Source: Rotaria sp. Silwood1 (lineage: Eukaryota > Rotifera > Eurotatoria > Philodinida > Philodinidae). Taken from it: a DNA stretch of 64,000 nt. The stretch covers positions 129,170 to 193,169 of the forward strand of contig CAJNOP010000062.1 of assembly GCA_905250075.1 (NCBI GenBank). Direction: 5' to 3'. The notes below the pieces were generated by a model. It was not told where the DNA came from, ran no database searches, and was given only the letters and a program-made list of their open reading frames with translations. This document shows positions 1 through 12,800 of this stretch, piece by piece. The first letter of the stretch is position 1; every line of letters starts with the position of its first letter. The position numbers were made by a program, and so were the translations under genes.

Positions 1-2580
1 GAACGATTTACTCGAATTGGAAAAACATTTGATTGGAAAATTCGATGGGAACAATCGATTGGCTTGGTGTATCGTCTATACGATGTACTCGACACAGAAG
101 CTTTATCCTCACTGGACGATGTGCTCAATTATGCGTCGTCTGTCGATTCTCTGCTTGCTTCTAATCGACCAGTTTCGATGGATGAATGTCTGACTAAAAT
201 CAGTGATGAATGTAAATCTAAAGCTGCTACAGTATGTCCTGTGTCATCGCATATAGCACATGCCAAATTCAAGATCGATCCGTATGACTTACAGAATTCA
301 TTCAAGTTTCTTGACTTCACTCAATTGAAAAAAATACTCTTCAAGAGCACAGATTCTAGTTTTATACGGACAAGAACTATAGTGATGAAAGGCGTCGATA
401 AATATATTTCGGAACAAATCATTGAAAATTGGAAATCGATTATTCAACTACCTCTTTATTTCGACACACTGATTGAAAACATCAAACCAATTTTGATGCC
501 ACAAAACAGTGATGAACCCTCAAGTGAAATAGTTATTCTACAGAAAGTTCTAGGACAAGTGAACACCTTAATACAAGAAATCAACACAGAATTAAACAAC
601 TTCAACCTTCACCTGTTCAAGTTCCTCCAGTGTTCCTTGCGTATTTGTGCCGTAATGTCGGTCGCTTTATTCTATTATCATCGACAAAAAACTCATTTCA
701 ACGATGTACTCCAAGCTATGGATCAAAATAAGATTACATTACAAGATCGCTTTGTCCGTATGGTTGTCCCTCATGACAACCAAGATGAAGATATTGCTCA
801 AAACCTTATTCGTGAAATTTCCAAAGGATTGTACCAATTGTTTGACTCTAGAACAAAACAAATAGTTTACACAATAAAGGAAAAAGAATCTTCAAAATTT
901 AATCGGTATTCCATTATTCAATTATTGAATGAAGAAGTGTATAAAGCCACTGATGAATGGCTTCTGAACTACATTCTACGACCATTAGACACTATCATGA
1001 GCCGTTTTAATCAACTATGGGACGATATTAGTAAGAAAATCTGTGACGAACTGCAGACGCATATCGATGAACATCTTGCGAGCTTACGGGAATTCTTCCA
1101 AGTAATAAAAAAGGTCCATGAAGTCCTACAAGAGAAAGGTGCTAATATTTATACCTTTGACGAAGAACTATTTGAATTATCCAACTGTGTTGGTAATCCG
1201 AATGCGTCCGATAAGAAAATATGTATGGCTATCCTGCTTCATAAATATCTCGCAGGGGAACCAAGTACGACTTCTATCACTTTAAAGAGTGATGCGACTT
1301 ATATAGTAAATTCGAAATGGCAAGAAGTCGTTCAACGATTACCAGATCTAAACAAACCCTTAGTAGACATATTTCGTTCGATGGAAACGATTTTTGAAAC
1401 ATATAGCATCACTTATCTTAGCACATTTCTGGAGAAAATACTGAAGTCTAAAAAAATAACTGAAGAAACATTCGAGCAGCAACTAAAGTATTTGGTTGAC
1501 CAATCTTGTCACAGCACTCGGGATCAATGGTTGAAGCGAATGCAAGATTGCAACGCTGTGTGTCCTTGTTGTAATCGATTGTGCGATGTGGATCATCGTC
1601 TGGATAGTGCCTCCCCTGTGGGGCAAGCAGGAAATCAGCATCGTTGTCAGTCAGGTCATCAGATACGAGGCATGGCTGGCATACGATATGAAATAACTAA
1701 TGAAGCATCGACTCAACGATGTGAAAATATTAAGGACAACGATCCAATCATAACTAGCCAAGGAACACAAGAAACATGGAAAAGCTTTAAAGACAACCAT
1801 ACAGATTGGTATTTTGGTGATCCAATCAATATTGATATTCAGACAACTCCTTATTTTCATATTTGGAAAACAGTTGGTAAACAACTATGCCAACATTTTG
1901 ATAATGGAATGAGATATGTCGAGCAAAATAGTCCACCACCGGCAAATCACTTTATCCTTGTAATCGACCATTCTAGTTCGATGAATTCATTTGGATTTTT
2001 CGATTGGGTGGGCAGAATACTCTACACAGACCCAGAAAATCTTAGTCCATGGCAACATTTACTTAACGCTGTGAAAGAATTTATTAATATTCGAATTCGA
2101 AAAGCATGCCTTACTGATCGAATGAGCATTGTGCTTTTTGGAACTCGAGCTTTGCGGCTTCGCTATCTTGAAGAATTAAGTAAAATTGATATCACCGAAA
2201 TAGGCAAGTCAGAATGTGGGAGAGACACGAACTTTTCGGCTGCATTTCAAACAGTGATTGAAATATTTGAAGAAATTAAGAAAAAGTCCCAGCAACAACA
2301 TCTTCGACATACGATTATCTTTATGACAGATGGAGAGCCCGCAGAGTATCCAACGGATGAGTTGAAGCGACTATCCACTGAATACAAATCGATGATAACT
2401 AACTTTTGGACGATGGGTATCGGTAATTTTAATAAAGACACTCTTGAAAAAGTGAACGTGACAATGAATGGCATGTTAGTGGATATCGAAAAACCGGAAA
2501 ATCTTGTCGACGTATACGCTGAAATCGCTTTTTTTACTGACGCTAATCGGACTAAAAAGCTATTTCGAGAAAATCATTGA
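1..2580 (+). CDS. Large VWA-domain protein, 3' part (5' end outside window)
   Basis: The frame is open from base 1 to the TGA at 2578-2580, about 859 residues with no visible intron, so the true start lies upstream. The first ~500 residues are a mostly helical, charged region. Next comes a Cys/His cluster (about 1552-1670) with CPCC, a C-x-V-D-H segment and a C-x-x-G-H-Q motif, probably zinc-binding. The C-terminal ~200 residues are a von Willebrand A domain: DHSSS fits the DxSxS MIDAS motif, followed by a Thr in GRDTNF and an Asp in MTDGEP, so metal binding looks intact. The Cys/His block followed by VWA recalls the C-terminal ends of very large GTPase/VWA proteins of protists and invertebrates, but no GTPase domain is in view. 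Likely an intracellular scaffold or sensor; the exact function is unknown. Confidence 0.8.
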   Translation, partial: ERFTRIGKTFDWKIRWEQSIGLVYRLYDVLDTEALSSLDDVLNYASSVDSLLASNRPVSMDECLTKISDECKSKAATVCPVSSHIAHAKFKIDPYDLQNSFKFLDFTQLKKILFKSTDSSFIRTRTIVMKGVDKYISEQIIENWKSIIQLPLYFDTLIENIKPILMPQNSDEPSSEIVILQKVLGQVNTLIQEINTELNNFNLHLFKFLQCSLRICAVMSVALFYYHRQKTHFNDVLQAMDQNKITLQDRFVRMVVPHDNQDEDIAQNLIREISKGLYQLFDSRTKQIVYTIKEKESSKFNRYSIIQLLNEEVYKATDEWLLNYILRPLDTIMSRFNQLWDDISKKICDELQTHIDEHLASLREFFQVIKKVHEVLQEKGANIYTFDEELFELSNCVGNPNASDKKICMAILLHKYLAGEPSTTSITLKSDATYIVNSKWQEVVQRLPDLNKPLVDIFRSMETIFETYSITYLSTFLEKILKSKKITEETFEQQLKYLVDQSCHSTRDQWLKRMQDCNAVCPCCNRLCDVDHRLDSASPVGQAGNQHRCQSGHQIRGMAGIRYEITNEASTQRCENIKDNDPIITSQGTQETWKSFKDNHTDWYFGDPINIDIQTTPYFHIWKTVGKQLCQHFDNGMRYVEQNSPPPANHFILVIDHSSSMNSFGFFDWVGRILYTDPENLSPWQHLLNAVKEFINIRIRKACLTDRMSIVLFGTRALRLRYLEELSKIDITEIGKSECGRDTNFSAAFQTVIEIFEEIKKKSQQQHLRHTIIFMTDGEPAEYPTDELKRLSTEYKSMITNFWTMGIGNFNKDTLEKVNVTMNGMLVDIEKPENLVDVYAEIAFFTDANRTKKLFRENH

Positions 2581-3509
2581 CTCAAGTATATTTATCTATG
2601 GTGCAATTTTTTTTTAAACCTTTGATTTGTAATTCATCGTTCAAATGGAAACGAATAAAGTGTGTGGTACAATCACACGTTGATCGAGAATATGATGATC
2701 GTTGAGATAGGATGTATGGATAAAATGATATGAGAGATTGAGAGGATCACACAACGTTTCGTCCTTGCTTAAGAGACTCATCAGGTATGTTTACAATCTG
2801 TTACATAAATTCAAACCTCTCCAAATCGATGAAGAATATATGGATAATTTGTAATAATTCTTATTTCTTGAGGATGAGCACTGAGAAGCAAGCTTGAAGA
2901 AAATTTCATGTTTAAACAATTATCGATGAGCTGTCACCACGCGTATCGATCTTGCTCAGAGTTTTCATAAGATGCGTTCAGAATTCTACGAACAAGATCA
3001 GCCATTTTGAAATTTTCTAAGGGAAAATCCACCAAAAGTCTAAAATTACACAAGTAAAGAAGTGGCACGTTAATCTAATTTCACGTAGGATCCAAATTTA
3101 ATATGTTGATCTTAACTCTTGTTTGTCGACAATCGATAGTTTTATTGAAATTCAAGCAAATTTTGTTATAATTATGCTTCATAAGTCAACTAACTACTGC
3201 TAGAGTTTGAGTTCGTCGACGAATGTTGTATCTTAAATGAGAGAGTGGTTGTCAGGAATCGAGATGTTCATATGTCTAAAAGAAGAAAAACTAAATCATA
3301 GAATATTATAAAGATTCATTCTATTAATCATCTTATGACAAATGGCGTAGTCATTTGAAGGGCAATTTATTTACTCGACATGAATTGTATACAGAAGCCT
3401 ATCTAATTAGACCACTCTTCATCACGTGGCGATGGGCACTCAAATGTAAGAATACCTAGCATAATCAAGACTTCCTCTATATTTTCTTGTAGACCGATGA
3501 CGTGGTATC

Positions 3510-3560
3510 AGGGTGGGTGTGGATGCTCTACTTATCCAAACTCCACACCACCCCACATCT
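3510..3560. repeat. Telomere-like G-then-C hairpin A
   Basis: A G-rich arm (AGGGTGGGTGTGGATG) is followed after about 17 bases by its imperfect inverse (TCCACACCACCCCACATC). Same layout as the other hairpins in this window. No target-site duplication was found. Confidence 0.6.
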
Positions 3561-3940
3561 CAAAACAATAGATAAAGTTTGCCGAAAATGATTTGGTATA
3601 ATACATTAAACTAAAGTTCATGAATCTCTAGAATCCATACCGAATGCATGACAAACATTGGGGTGATATTTCTCGAGTGAACTTTGTACGAAAAATTTCT
3701 CGAAATCAAACTAGTGAGACCAAAAAATACAAAATTAATGAATTCCAAGTTACTTTTCGTTGAAGTTATTTCACAACTTTTCATATCCTCTAGTTAATTT
3801 GCATATGTCCCGATGTGACTTTATCCAATCAAAACATAGCACAATATTTTAAATCAAAGTGTGAAATTCAAACTAGTCATGTCTGATTCCTATAAAAATA
3901 ATATCAACTATATCCTTAGAGTACTTCCATACTCAGGTCA

Positions 3941-4282
3941 ATGATGTACGGCGGAAACCCGCAGGGTTCGGTGGATTTCCCGCGAATTATGGTAGAAGGA
4001 TTTCAAAATCGGTCCCGGCCTCCGTTTCCCGCATACTTTCCATCAATCCCGGAAACCGGAAGCGATCACCGATTACGGACACCTGTTTTCGGTACGATTC
4101 CCGAATGCGATTCCAGTAATTTATCATGGCAACAGGATACAAGCCATATACCGCCGTTTCCGCCTCAGTTCCGATGCCCAGCTCCAGTCGTTTTCAATTC
4201 AGTTGTGGAGTTCGCATTCCGCCACAGGAAATGGCATCATACGATTCGGAACCTGCTGGGTACAGTTGGATGGGATCAATAG
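3941..4282. repeat. GC-rich island with degenerate TTCCCG-type motif
   Basis: About 340 bp of much higher GC content than its surroundings. The motif TTCCCG or TTCCGN recurs irregularly every ~15-25 bases and includes a GGTCCCGG piece like the hexamers of the hAT-type elements downstream. An open frame of 113 codons crosses it but is Pro/Phe/Arg-rich with no recognisable domain, as expected of GC-rich repeat DNA. No clear terminal inverted repeats were found. It could be a degenerate minisatellite or the core of an old transposon. Confidence 0.4.
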
Positions 4283-4588
4283 CTATTAATCGATAAACTT
4301 CTGATGATTGTAGAAAGTACACAACTAAAAACAGTTGCAAAAGTTTAGATTAAAACATTTTCGCAGAAAACTCTGCAAAAACCGAGTACATATGAAGCGT
4401 TCAAATCAAAATTGATGCAATAACTACTTTTAATCGGCTCTATTATAATGCATGAAAGTAGATTTTTCAGTACAAATAACTCGATCTTTTTGAGACATGA
4501 TCTGCCCTATAAATATCGGTACACCACGTGTTAGAGTTCATTCGAGTGCCATCACACATAGGAGTGACATGGATTCAAAATCAGTTTT

Positions 4589-5247
4589 GAGTGTGGAGTG
4601 TGGGTGTATATGTGGGTGTGAGTGTGAGAGGTGTGGATATGGATGTGGATGTGGATGTGAGTGTGGATGTGGGTGTGAGTGTGAGTGTCGGGTGTAGTTG
4701 TGGCTAGGCATGCACCCAAACCGTTTGGGTCACTTCTGCCCTAATAAGGAAAAATGCCCTTATTTACTGAAACATGCTATACAACAGTTTTTCTTCAGTG
4801 AAAAACTTAAGTAGGAGGATGACACTATAGAATACCGAAAGAGAAATTTCGACAACCTTCTTAGACTAAATACTAGAGTCAATCACAAAACCCAAACCCA
4901 AACCCAAACTCATTGGGTTTGGGTTTGGGGGGTTGTTCAGTTCTCTTTGAATATCTCATTTAATGAAGCAGCTCATTTGATCATTTTCCATTTAGTTGTC
5001 AAAGGCAGACTTCCTTCAATATTAATGGCGATACAGTTTATTGATACAGTTCATAGTCAGTGAGATAAGTTTGAAATACCCAAATTGTTCTATTGAGTTT
5101 GGGTGCATGCCTAGTTGTGGCTGTAGCTGTGGGTGGGTGTGGGTGTGGGTGTGGGTGGGTTAGGGTTGAAATAAAACCAGCATTCATCCACACTCCTTTC
5201 TTCATGCCATTCACATCCACATCTACACCTACACCCACACCCACACC
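4589..5247. repeat. Telomere-like G-then-C hairpin B, interrupted by a MITE
   Basis: The left arm is a long run of GTGTGG, GTGTGA and GATGTG units (4589-4704). It is interrupted by a 409-bp hAT-type element, resumes at 5114-5160 with TGTGGG units, passes a spacer containing TAGGGTTGAAATAAAACCAG, and ends in a C-rich arm (about 5185-5247). Removing the insert and one copy of its target duplication restores a continuous array. The spacer is shared exactly with hairpin G at 47421-47510. Confidence 0.8.
4705..5113. mobile_element. Non-autonomous hAT-type MITE 3 (409 bp)
   Basis: The left end TAGGCATGCACCCAAAC is the exact inverse of the right end GTTTGGGTGCATGCCTA. The 8-bp target duplication GTTGTGGC lies at 4697-4704 and 5114-5121. 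An 8-bp duplication with a TAG-start inverted repeat is typical of the hAT superfamily. The interior holds a CCCAAA array facing a TTTGGG array near 4888-4929. There is no coding capacity. It is inserted inside telomere-like hairpin B, so it is younger than that repeat. Confidence 0.9.
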
Positions 5248-5374
5248 ATGTATATCAATAAACAACAGAAACTGTTGAACAATAACGCTTTTTCATTTAT
5301 ACTTTTTTAAAGATTCATTGAGCATTCGAGATTTAATACCATTTCAAATAGAATAAAATCTCGAGATCGGGATA

Positions 5375-5425
5375 TGGTTGTGGGTTTCGCGACGCTTTAT
5401 ATCCACACCTACCTCCAAACCCACA
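5375..5425. repeat. Telomere-like G-then-C hairpin C
   Basis: GGTTGTGGGTTT is followed after about 15 bases by a C-rich arm ending in CCAAACCCACAG. It is short and imperfect. Confidence 0.5.
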
Positions 5426-6628
5426 GTCCAAGGAAACATCCACGATTAGTCATCATAAGAGATGCAAGTGGATTTTTGGTTCTATCGTGTTTTTAGATTT
5501 TTAGAACTGTTTGATTCGGAATTCCGATCCAAATTGTCTACAATGACTTGAATTACATCAAACGAAAACGAAACGCGAGCGAATATTTGTCAGATTAGCA
5601 ATAGGGTTCATAGGATTTCAGAACACATGAGCAGACCACCTTAAAAGCTGATTAAAATCTTTGCCTGTAGTACATAAAGTGAATTTTGTTTGATGACTAC
5701 AATCACTGTGCCTAAACTATAAGAAAGAACGGGTATTGAAGGACCTTAAAAGCTGTTTTCATAGACAGACGAGAAAAATCTTTGCAAGCGAGCCGCAAAA
5801 GATTTCGTACTTGGGTGTGAAATGCTTTTGGAATTCCCTGAATTTCAAAGCATGTAGTACAAGGGTATGAGTGTGGTGTAGTTATGGGAGTCAATTTTGG
5901 TAGAGAGCAAGAGAGATATACAAACACGAAGCTATGCCTGCACTGACAAACACTTCAAGAAATCTCCAATTGTGTTCGTTTCGTATTCAAGTCAATGAGC
6001 ACTATCAAACTTCATATGAAATAGGATTTCTTCTGGAAGAATCTGCTAACGTTTCAATTTATGATGGCTTTCAGAAGCAAAACTCATCTTTTGCTTTCAT
6101 GGAAACATTTGCTTAGAATTGAAAGTTACTGCCGAGCAGACCTGTACCTTGTTTATTTAAACTAAATTCTTCTGTGCGAATTTCGATCGAGCAAAGGTAA
6201 AATCCCATTCTTTTTTTAAAACAAAGATTACTCAATGTTCTGTTGATTTGTTCTCTGTAAACTTATTCACATGCCTCCATTAAGTTTGCCTTATGATATT
6301 ATTGAAAAAAGATTTGCTAGTGTATTGGAATCTCTAATAATATATTGGTTTTGTTTTTCCTGCCCTTTATATACAACAGCCATCATCCTGACCACCTTTA
6401 AAAATATATCGCGTAAGCAATTGCGTTTCTATCAGTAGGATTATAGAAAAAAGCTTTCTATACTACTCTTCTTTTTATCTTGGTATTCTCGCATCAAAAG
6501 AACATAAACATACCAATGCCTGTCGCGGGTTAGAGAATCAAGAGAAACAAAAAAAAGCATTCATCGATATCTGAAGCAGATAGTGTGACACGTTATCAAT
6601 ACGACTGTAGCAAGCAGACATTGCATCG

Positions 6629-6731
6629 AGTGTTGGTGTGAGGACGTGGGTGTAAGCACGTGTAGTTGTTGATGTTGATGTGAAACTTCACATCATCCAC
6701 TCCGCATAAGGTCACACCCACATGTACATCC
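6629..6731. repeat. Telomere-like G-then-C hairpin D
   Basis: A G-rich arm (GTGTTGGTGTGAGGACGTGG onwards) precedes a C-rich arm with CATCATCCACTCC and GTCACACCCACATG. The arms are diverged. It lies just past the 3' end of the TRPM gene. Confidence 0.5.
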
Positions 6732-6862
6732 CATACATTGTTGAAATACTTCTGATGATATTTACTTTCGAGACTGTGAACATTTTTCTTGTATTCGAAC
6801 AATTTTAATATATATTTTGAATTCTTTTTCTGAAAAAAGTGCTGGCTACATTTCAAACATTG

Positions 6863-9800
6863 TTAATTTACAGCAGAATCCCTTTCCGCACTTGATCTCT
6901 GTGGAGACTCCAACATAGGCAATCGCTGCGAAGACATTTTGACACGATCCATAGCCTTCATCATCCAATCGATGCCGGTCATCATCTGTTGTAACAAAGT
7001 AATTATCATTGGAAAATGTTCAAAAAAAAGTGAAGGCTGCTAAAACGCACTTGTTTTATATGCCCCTGTATTTCAGTGATGGCCTCTTGCATTTGTGTCG
7101 CCTTCTCGTTCAATGCATCCACTTGTGTCTGTAGAGTCAGACCACCTTCTGGTTGAGTCACAAGCCTATGCATACTATATGACATTAAAAATCGAAATCA
7201 AATGTCGAAACTTACGATGAAATATGGACTTGACTCTGCGATCGATACTTCTCTTCGACAAAATTACGAGCGTACTCATATGTGGCTGCATTTTCAAAGT
7301 CTGTCCATTGTTTATTCAATTCAGGTGTGACGAGACGCTCTAGATGCAAGAGTCGAATAGTAGATTGATTTCTTTTTCTATTAATCTCAGAATAAATATG
7401 TATGCACTTACTAAACACACGAAAGGACGTGCGTCGACGCCAAATCAATTTGATCAACAACAAAATATAGGCGAACAGCGAAAGAGGTGGAAAGGCAAGC
7501 ATCGGCTTTTCGAAATATTTGCGGATTAATTCATAACGTTGATAACGCCAGAAGTATTCATTCTTATCTTGAACATCGTTGATAGCAAAACTGTGTGTAT
7601 AAAGCATATAGCGCTATTGATAGAGATGTTTGCTTCTCATTCGACTTACTTGAACACAGCAATGAGAAGATTGAGAATAAGAATATTGATGAATAGCATG
7701 TGAAAAGCCAAAAGAATGTGATTGACTGTTGCCTCTGCTATTTGATCTGACGAGCTCGTGGTTGACGAGATAATTCCTATAATACGAAACATGTTCCGAC
7801 TCTTATCTTTAGAAGACAACTAATTCACCATCAAGATAATTCCTTTCATCGTCGACAACTGAATATAAGAACCAGTAGGGTCGATAGAAGAGAGCATTTG
7901 AGAGATTTCTAGCGGTGAATTCAAGGCTCGAATACATAGTGAGCGCACGTGAAACAACGCCATAGGCAGCGATACACACGAAAATGACATACATGAAAGC
8001 AGCAAGATAACGGATCTAAATTTGAAATACAGATCAAAGTGAGAATGTATTTATTACACTCATTACCATATTTCGTATCATAAATAACTTGGGTCCCAAA
8101 AGTTTGATGGCGCTCACAAAACGCAATGAAAAGACATACCAAAGTTCGAGATCGATGGCCAGTACAATCCTACTTTAGAAATCCATCTGAATCAGTCTTG
8201 CAAAAATGATCTACATTACACACCTAGCTGAAGTGAACAACTCAGAGTGAGCCATCGAGCCAAAGTGCAGTCCGATGCCAATATAGAAAAGAATGTAGGG
8301 CATTGCATGAACGATCAATATCCATAAATCCACTCTGTGCCATCCTTCCAACATTTGCGTGTGGAACTCGACAGCTACCTATGAGTTCATGACGAACGCG
8401 ACAAGTATTCTCATATGTTATTAATCTTTCCTCACTTTTCGAACTTCTTCAATGAGTGCTGCTGAAACAGCCACAATCACATAAATTTCAGTCCAATGAA
8501 TTGAGTTGCTGACGGATCCCATGTGGAACAGCATCATATAGCTGAAGACCAAAAGGAACCATATGTAGATTATCTACAATAAAGCTTGTGATATTTCATG
8601 TTAGCAGATGTTTCTATGTATAGAGCTCACAAATTCATAAAACATCTTGACAATAGGACTTGCGTGAAATTGTGTTAAGTTGCGCCAGTAATTGGGCTTT
8701 TCGATTGATTGATCTTCTATGCCTATCCATACTCTACAGCATATCCATATCCAACATTGAGAAGAACGATAAAAATTTCAAAGCAGGAGTTTTCAATCCT
8801 CAAACTAACAGACAAGGACCAACCCGGATATTTCCTTCTCTCAGGTTTTACTTCACTTGCGTCAACTTTCGATATCAACAGAAGATTCGTACTGCAAATT
8901 CATAGAGGAAGTTTTTCTCCTCAAGTACTAAGAGAATAGTCCTATTTTAGAGTAAAAATGAAGAAATCGGGGAAAGGTTTTCGATAGGTGAAGGTCTGTT
9001 CAATATTACATAGATCTCGAATTGGATGGTTATTGAAGTCGTTTGTCTTTCGGAGAAAACCTGCTTAACTTTATTAGAAAAGCTTCTAATTACATCCCAC
9101 TTTAATAATACTTTCAATCAAAACGTTAGTCTTGAGAAGCCACAGCTTGGTATCATCGATTTTCCTTTTCAAAGTCTCAATATTCGGAAATTTGAATTTC
9201 AGAATTCGTTCTAAAGCGCGTTAAGATTTATCACTAGGGAGCATTTTTGTTGACAACAATTCACTCTTCCAAGTATGTTTCTAAGTCACCACCATCGCCA
9301 TCGAAAGTGGAATCGGTAGGATTTTTTCTTCTATCCACCCTTTAAAACAATTGCACGTTATTCGGAAAAAGGTACAATTATTTACATTTGTGAAATCATA
9401 GTTTTTGTCTTGCAATCATTTCTGCTTGAAAATCTTCACGCGCGTCAACTGTTTTCAATAAAGTTCACATGTATTGAAGAATGATATTGATGGCAATCAT
9501 ACAAACATAGGTAACATGAATAAAGTACAAAACGTATGAGTCCCTACGTCCTCTCTCTACCGAGAATGGATCATAGCAGGTAGATAGATAGCAATCAGTA
9601 ATGTTTCTCACATTAATGTTTTTCATATCGATAGAAGAAGAAAATTGACCAATCTCAGCGATATATGACAGGATTTTAGCACTGGAAAACCAGATCATCA
9701 CTGCATACTTTTCAGTAAAGCTTCCATGACATTGGAAAGGCCCTAAAGTCTGCCGCTGTTCGATGGCATTATAAGCATTTAAGTCAAAATGAGTCGAGAC

Positions 9801-12800
9801 ACTGGCTTCCTTAAATCACAAAATCTCACTATAACTCGCTCATTTCAACTTCAATTAATTATTTATAGATAATCAAGATTAAAGGTACCTGTCAATTGGC
9901 TTGCTTGGAGGAGCAACTTTTTTTCCATACTATTACGAAAAAGGAAAGCATAACAAAAAGCCGCATCGACAAAAGGTCGAACTGACTTTTTCCTTTGAGT
10001 TGTCGACGGCATCTGGTAAACGATAGTCAAGAATTAGAGGTGAGAGCAGGCCGAATGACACAAGACTAAGCACAAACTTGAATGTGGTCCACAACGATTT
10101 ATTCGATGATTCATCCAGCTGGCCAGACCATTGTCGATTGAGAACTTGATTAAAGCAGTCCGTATTAATGAACGGAATGACGTTTGATGCAATAGCTGCC
10201 TGACAACAAAGTACAATACAGATAATATGTCGGAGAGATGAATCCAACTAACCTGCATGCACGTAATATTCCCGAAGAGCGGGATTTCACGTAAGAGTAA
10301 CTGGCAAGCGAGTCGCTCGTTATGTCTATAACAGGCTTCAATGCATGCCGTGGCATACGCTTCATAAGCTATTCGATGTTCATTATGTGTGTTTCGTGTG
10401 TCCAAGTTACTGGCACCAGACGACAACTGCTCAGCAATGCCAGCAGCAACTAATGCTGCGCCAACTCTCGATTTGAGCTGGAGCAAGAGAACAAAAGCTA
10501 TGTCGACATAGCCCGCGTATACACTCCACAGGAACAGATCACGCACCATTTCCTGCTTCCCGAATGGTTTATCAGATCGGTAATGCTCGTACAGTATTAG
10601 AGCCTGTGATGGTTGGGAGACAGTCACGATTTCATGCAGTGCCTCTGAGCTCGGCGTGACACGACTGGACCAGGGACTGATCAGTTTTGCAGATTTACAG
10701 AAAGACGAAAATGTTTGCCAAAAACGTTCGAACGTGTCTCTCTTTCTGTAGAATGAATCAATATACGGTCCTATGAGTTGCAAATATTTTTCATCGAGAT
10801 CATCGAGATTTTTTGGAATAGGCAACCGCTAGTATGACAATGTGAAAATGAAATAGTAGGCGAGTATGGGAAAATTGATCAATGTGTCTTACCTCAGTAG
10901 ATACTTTGGTAATATTCTTGTACAGCACTTCTACGATAAACTGTAGAGCATATCTCGCGCACATTTCATTGTCAGTGGGGTAGTCATCTGATGACGATTT
11001 CTCGACTTTTGATCTTCCTGCAGAAGCAAATCTTTTTTGCAGTCGAACTATTGGCTGATTTGGTGAATAACTAAATGAATGCAAATACCTGTGTTTTCAT
11101 ATTTAATAAATGCAGTTGTTTCAAGCGGATTGTGATATCGGCGTAAGAAATAATCGACGAATAGTGGACGATTATTCTTAAGTGCTTGTTCGAACAAGAT
11201 TGGGTAGTATTGTCGTCTTTTGTTATCCTGCTACGAAATACAACGATTAGAAGGTAACTATTCAGAGAAAAATTCCATAGAATACTTGAAACCGTTGGAA
11301 CATATCATGTGCTCCATCCACACAATTCCAACTCACGGCTAGCTCCAACAATTTTTCTGGTTCCCTCAGCTCGTCCTGAACTGAAAATAAACTCTCAATT
11401 TGATTAATTTAAACGCTTTTCTTCGCTGTTCATACTATCAAAGACGGCTCGAAAGATGGTATTGGTAAGACTGGTATCACGTCCAAGCTGAAACACACTC
11501 AAATACCGACGATATTTAAATTCAAACACTTCTTCAATTCTTTCAATAATGTCTTTTTGGTCTTTTTCAGTAGGAGGCCAAAGTGCGTGACAGAGTTTAA
11601 GCTGTTGCTTCACTTCGTCCTGTCTAAATCATGAACAATAAAGAACACAAAAGATCATCAATTTTTGAGGAAAGACATTTTTACCCGATGACAGTTGTAT
11701 CACTCGCGTTTTCGAGCAGTTTGCCGAGAACGTTCGCTAAGCGACCACTTCCATCAACAATTACTACCGGCCGTTTGGCTTGCAAATCGTTCAGGATCAC
11801 TTCGAGTGTGTTGACACCACCCTCAACAATGATTGTCACAGGATGACAATCTGTTTGCTCGCATGCTGTCTTGACGAATTTAGTACGGGGACCATCGTTG
11901 ATATAATAATCCAGACGCCCGTCGTCGAACAATAAAAAGTGCGTATGATGCATGTCAAGCATTTTTGTTACATTTTCCCCGAGCAATTCCCTTGTTTGAT
12001 AACGATCAATCGAATTATTCGGTAACACCTGTAACAAGCATACACTTTATAAATCTGTAAATTATCGAGGAAAGTCAGAAAACAAATGTACATCATAACT
12101 GACATTAGATGAAAAACGACAGGCGACTTTTCATTGAGTCAAATATTGATCAATATACTTCGTAACTAGACATGTGCGGGACCAAAAAATAGAATTTTAC
12201 CGGGACCGGGACCAAAAAATAGAATTTTACTGGGACCGGGACCAGGATCGAAAAACAATTTAGTCCCGGTCATGTTTGCCGTTGATAAGAAACATCGGTG
12301 GAAATAGAAGTGAGAACTGCTCCAGATCTAAAACCGGCAGATTCTGCAACAACTTCTCTGACTATGGACAAATAACAGAAAAAGTAAGATTACTTAGACT
12401 GGGTGTAGAACAAAAACCAAATTTAACACATTCGACGCGATTCGGTTTTATTAAAGAGTAGCTCTAGAGATTCATTTTCGTCTGCATTCATCTTGCGATA
12501 AATGCACTGCTTGGTCTTTTCATCCTATACTGATCTGTCTTTTTCTCTTTTCCATTTGTAATATCACATGTAGCGAAGTAACCATTCTGTAGTTTGGCGA
12601 AACTCCTGTGAGGTCATTTCAGCATGACATGCCATTCGAGAAGTTGAATCAGCAACCCAATTCAAGCGCGAATTCACTAATCGCAAGCTCGAAAAAAAGG
12701 AAGGATTTAAGGGCAATGTCCGCAGACGCTGTACTGGCTGCTTTGCGAAAGGAAGGGTACAACAGTCAAGAGAAGTGAGCTATGCGGTAGCAAAGAAAGT

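Larger units (their letters stand above)
2581..4588. other. Intergenic region, no convincing gene
   Basis: No open frame here reads like a protein. It holds one small G-then-C hairpin (3510-3560) and a GC-rich island (3941-4282), listed separately. The rest is AT-rich with no clear repeats. Confidence 0.6.
5248..6862. other. Intergenic region, no convincing gene
   Basis: Holds two more hairpins (C and D). The open frames at 5712-5927 and 5934-6116 are short, lack domains and show no supporting splice structure. The right part is probably 3' flank of the TRPM gene. Confidence 0.55.

Noticed and set aside
5038-5278. Open frames rich in Val/Gly or His/Pro dipeptides
   Set aside because: They are translations of the telomere-like arrays and not genes.
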